DNA from: Clostridiaceae bacterium
Lineage (GTDB): Bacteria; Bacillota_A; Clostridia; Clostridiales; Clostridiaceae
Reading direction: 5' to 3'
Length of the DNA: 7,582 nt
Assembly (NCBI GenBank): GCA_029256485.1
Contig: JAQSXU010000152.1
Coordinates: 1 to 7,582 of the forward strand
Numbering within the stretch: position 1 is the stretch's first letter; the number at the start of each line of letters is the position of its first letter. Shown one piece after another: positions 6,465 to 7,582 of this stretch. The position numbers were made by a program, and so were the translations under genes. Below the pieces are notes generated by a model. The model saw nothing but the letters and a program-made list of their open reading frames with translations, ran no database searches and was not told the DNA's origin.

Positions 6465-7169
6465 TTATCCAGCCAAATATGCCTTTTTCACTTTTTCATT
6501 ATTCAAGAGATCTTCTGACCTGCCTTCTAATTCAATTTTACCATTAGCAATAATATAAGCTCTGCTTGCAATTTTTAAAGCCATATTTGCATTTTGCTCT
6601 ACTAAAAGTACTGTAGTACCATTCTTATTTATATCATTGATTATATTAAAAATATCTTTTACAACTAAAGGTGCAAGCCCCATAGACGGCTCATCTAAAA
6701 GCAGGAGTTTAGGTCTTGCCATAAGAGCCCTTCCAATGGCAAGCATCTGCTGTTCCCCTCCGGAAAGGGTTCCTGCCATTTGATATTTTCTTTCCAAAAG
6801 TCTAGGGAATAATGAAAACACCTTTTCAAAATCCTTTTTTATTTCCAATTTATCTTTTCTCGTAAAAGCCCCCATTTCGAGATTTTCCATAACTGACATC
6901 TGTGGAAAAACTCTTCTTCCTTCAGGAACATGCGAAATTCCCGAAGAAACTATATTAGAAGCATTTATATGACTTATTTCCTTACCATTAAATAAAATGC
7001 TTCCTGATTTCACTTTTTCAACTCCTGAAATTGCCCTCAATGTGCTTGATTTTCCAGCACCATTAGAACCAATTAAAGTTACTATTTCTCCTTCTTCAAT
7101 GTTGATGTCAATATCCTTTAATGCATGTATAACACCATAATATAAATTTACCTTCTTTAACTCCAGCAT
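6465..7169 (-). CDS. livF: Branched-chain amino-acid ABC transporter ATP-binding protein LivF
   Basis: This is one of the two cytoplasmic ATPases that power the Liv importer for leucine, isoleucine and valine (or related substrates in this HAAT family). The 234-residue length is typical of LivF. It has Walker A GSNGAGKS (34-41), the LivF-type VPEGRRVFP (81-89), the ABC signature LSGGEQQ (135-141) and Walker B LLLLDEPS (155-162). LLVEQN (188-193) shows the LivF habit of Gln where most ABC ATPases have the switch His; LivG has IEHD at the same place. The start ATG is preceded by a strong GGAGGTGAT (GGAGG nine bases upstream). It shares one base with the livG stop codon (TAATG), so the two are translationally coupled. 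It is the last gene of its operon, followed by the hairpin at 6381-6414. Amide or urea import is less likely but not excluded. Confidence 0.93.
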   Translation of the reverse strand: MLELKKVNLYYGVIHALKDIDINIEEGEIVTLIGSNGAGKSSTLRAISGVEKVKSGSILFNGKEISHINASNIVSSGISHVPEGRRVFPQMSVMENLEMGAFTRKDKLEIKKDFEKVFSLFPRLLERKYQMAGTLSGGEQQMLAIGRALMARPKLLLLDEPSMGLAPLVVKDIFNIINDINKNGTTVLLVEQNANMALKIASRAYIIANGKIELEGRSEDLLNNEKVKKAYLAG

Positions 7170-7582
7170 TACTCATCACCTCCAAGGTAAGCTTTAATAA
7201 CATCCTTATTGTTTTGAACTTCTGTTGGAGTTCCACTGGCTATCAATAACCCGTAATCGAAAACAAATACTTTCTCACATATTCCCATAACCAGTGACAT
7301 ATCATGCTCTATAAGAATTATGGTAAGTTTGAACTCATCTCTTATCCATTTTATTAAATCTGTCAGTTCTTTTGTTTCCTGAGGATTCATACCTGCTGCA
7401 GGTTCATCCAGTAAAAGTAACTTTGGCTTTGCTGCTAATGCCCTTGCTATTTCAAGTTTTCTTTGTTCACCATAGGGTAAATTCTTTGCAAAATCATCTT
7501 TTTTATCTAAAAGATTAAAAACCTTAAGTAAATCTTTTGCTTCATTATAAGCCTGTTCTTCCCCCTTGTAAAACCCAGGCAG
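7169..7582 (-). CDS. livG: Branched-chain amino-acid ABC transporter ATP-binding protein LivG (C-terminal part; window cuts the 5' end)
   Basis: The reading frame stays open to the window edge, giving 137 C-terminal residues of an ABC ATPase that should pair with LivF. The visible part begins LPGFYKGEEQAYNEAK. It contains the ABC signature in LivG form, LPYGEQRKLEIARALA, then Walker B LLLLDEPAAGMNPQE (the MNPQE continuation is typical of LivG), the switch IEHDM, and the usual FDYGLLIASGTPTEV near the C-terminus. Walker A and the start codon lie beyond 7582. An in-frame ATG at 7390 falls inside the Walker B/D-loop and is not a real start. The gene order livG-livF with a one-base overlap is standard; the permease genes livH and livM and a binding protein would be expected upstream, outside this window. 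Confidence 0.92.
   Translation of the reverse strand: MPGFYKGEEQAYNEAKDLLKVFNLLDKKDDFAKNLPYGEQRKLEIARALAAKPKLLLLDEPAAGMNPQETKELTDLIKWIRDEFKLTIILIEHDMSLVMGICEKVFVFDYGLLIASGTPTEVQNNKDVIKAYLGGDE

Noticed and set aside
7169..7390. A complete 73-residue gene starting at ATG 7390.
   Set aside because: The frame stays open upstream to the window edge and codes for the LivG signature and Walker B directly before this Met, so it is the tail of livG.

Overview
This 7.6 kb window is AT-rich and looks like the chromosome of a low-GC, endospore-forming Firmicute, most likely a Clostridium or close relative. The signs are a tRNA-sensing T-box leader, strong GGAGG-type ribosome binding sites, a complete three-gene GerA-family spore germination operon, and strongly A/T-ending codons. 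The species cannot be fixed from the sequence.

Layout. (1) Positions 1-440 hold a sigma-A-type promoter and a T-box riboswitch ending in a strong intrinsic terminator. These control a cystine symporter of the TcyP/YhcL type (441-1733, +). Two independent parts of the leader point to cysteine: a TGC triplet in the specifier region and a TGGA antiterminator bulge that suits a U73 tRNA. A near-perfect palindrome of unknown role lies between the T-box terminator and the ribosome binding site. (2) A bidirectional terminator separates this gene from a convergent TVP38/TMEM64 (VTT/DedA superfamily) membrane protein gene (1835-2476, -). (3) A 181-base divergent intergenic region carries 10-bp phased repeats and a possible forespore-type promoter. 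It leads into an operon (2658-6338, +) coding for the A, B and C subunits of a GerA-type nutrient germinant receptor. Its genes overlap or nearly abut. The C subunit lacks the usual lipobox cysteine. (4) Two terminator-like hairpins follow, one of them bidirectional. Then come livF (6465-7169, -) and the 3' part of livG (7169-7582, -, cut by the window edge), the two ATPases of a branched-chain amino-acid ABC importer.

The themes are amino-acid uptake (cystine; branched-chain) and amino-acid or nutrient sensing by spores. I see no tRNA or rRNA gene, CRISPR array, intact insertion sequence or phage gene. I found no convincing new multi-gene system. The points most worth checking are the cysteine T-box/TcyP pairing, the non-lipidated GerC-type subunit, the leader palindrome and a short REP-like GGGGACGGTTC scrap after tcyP.
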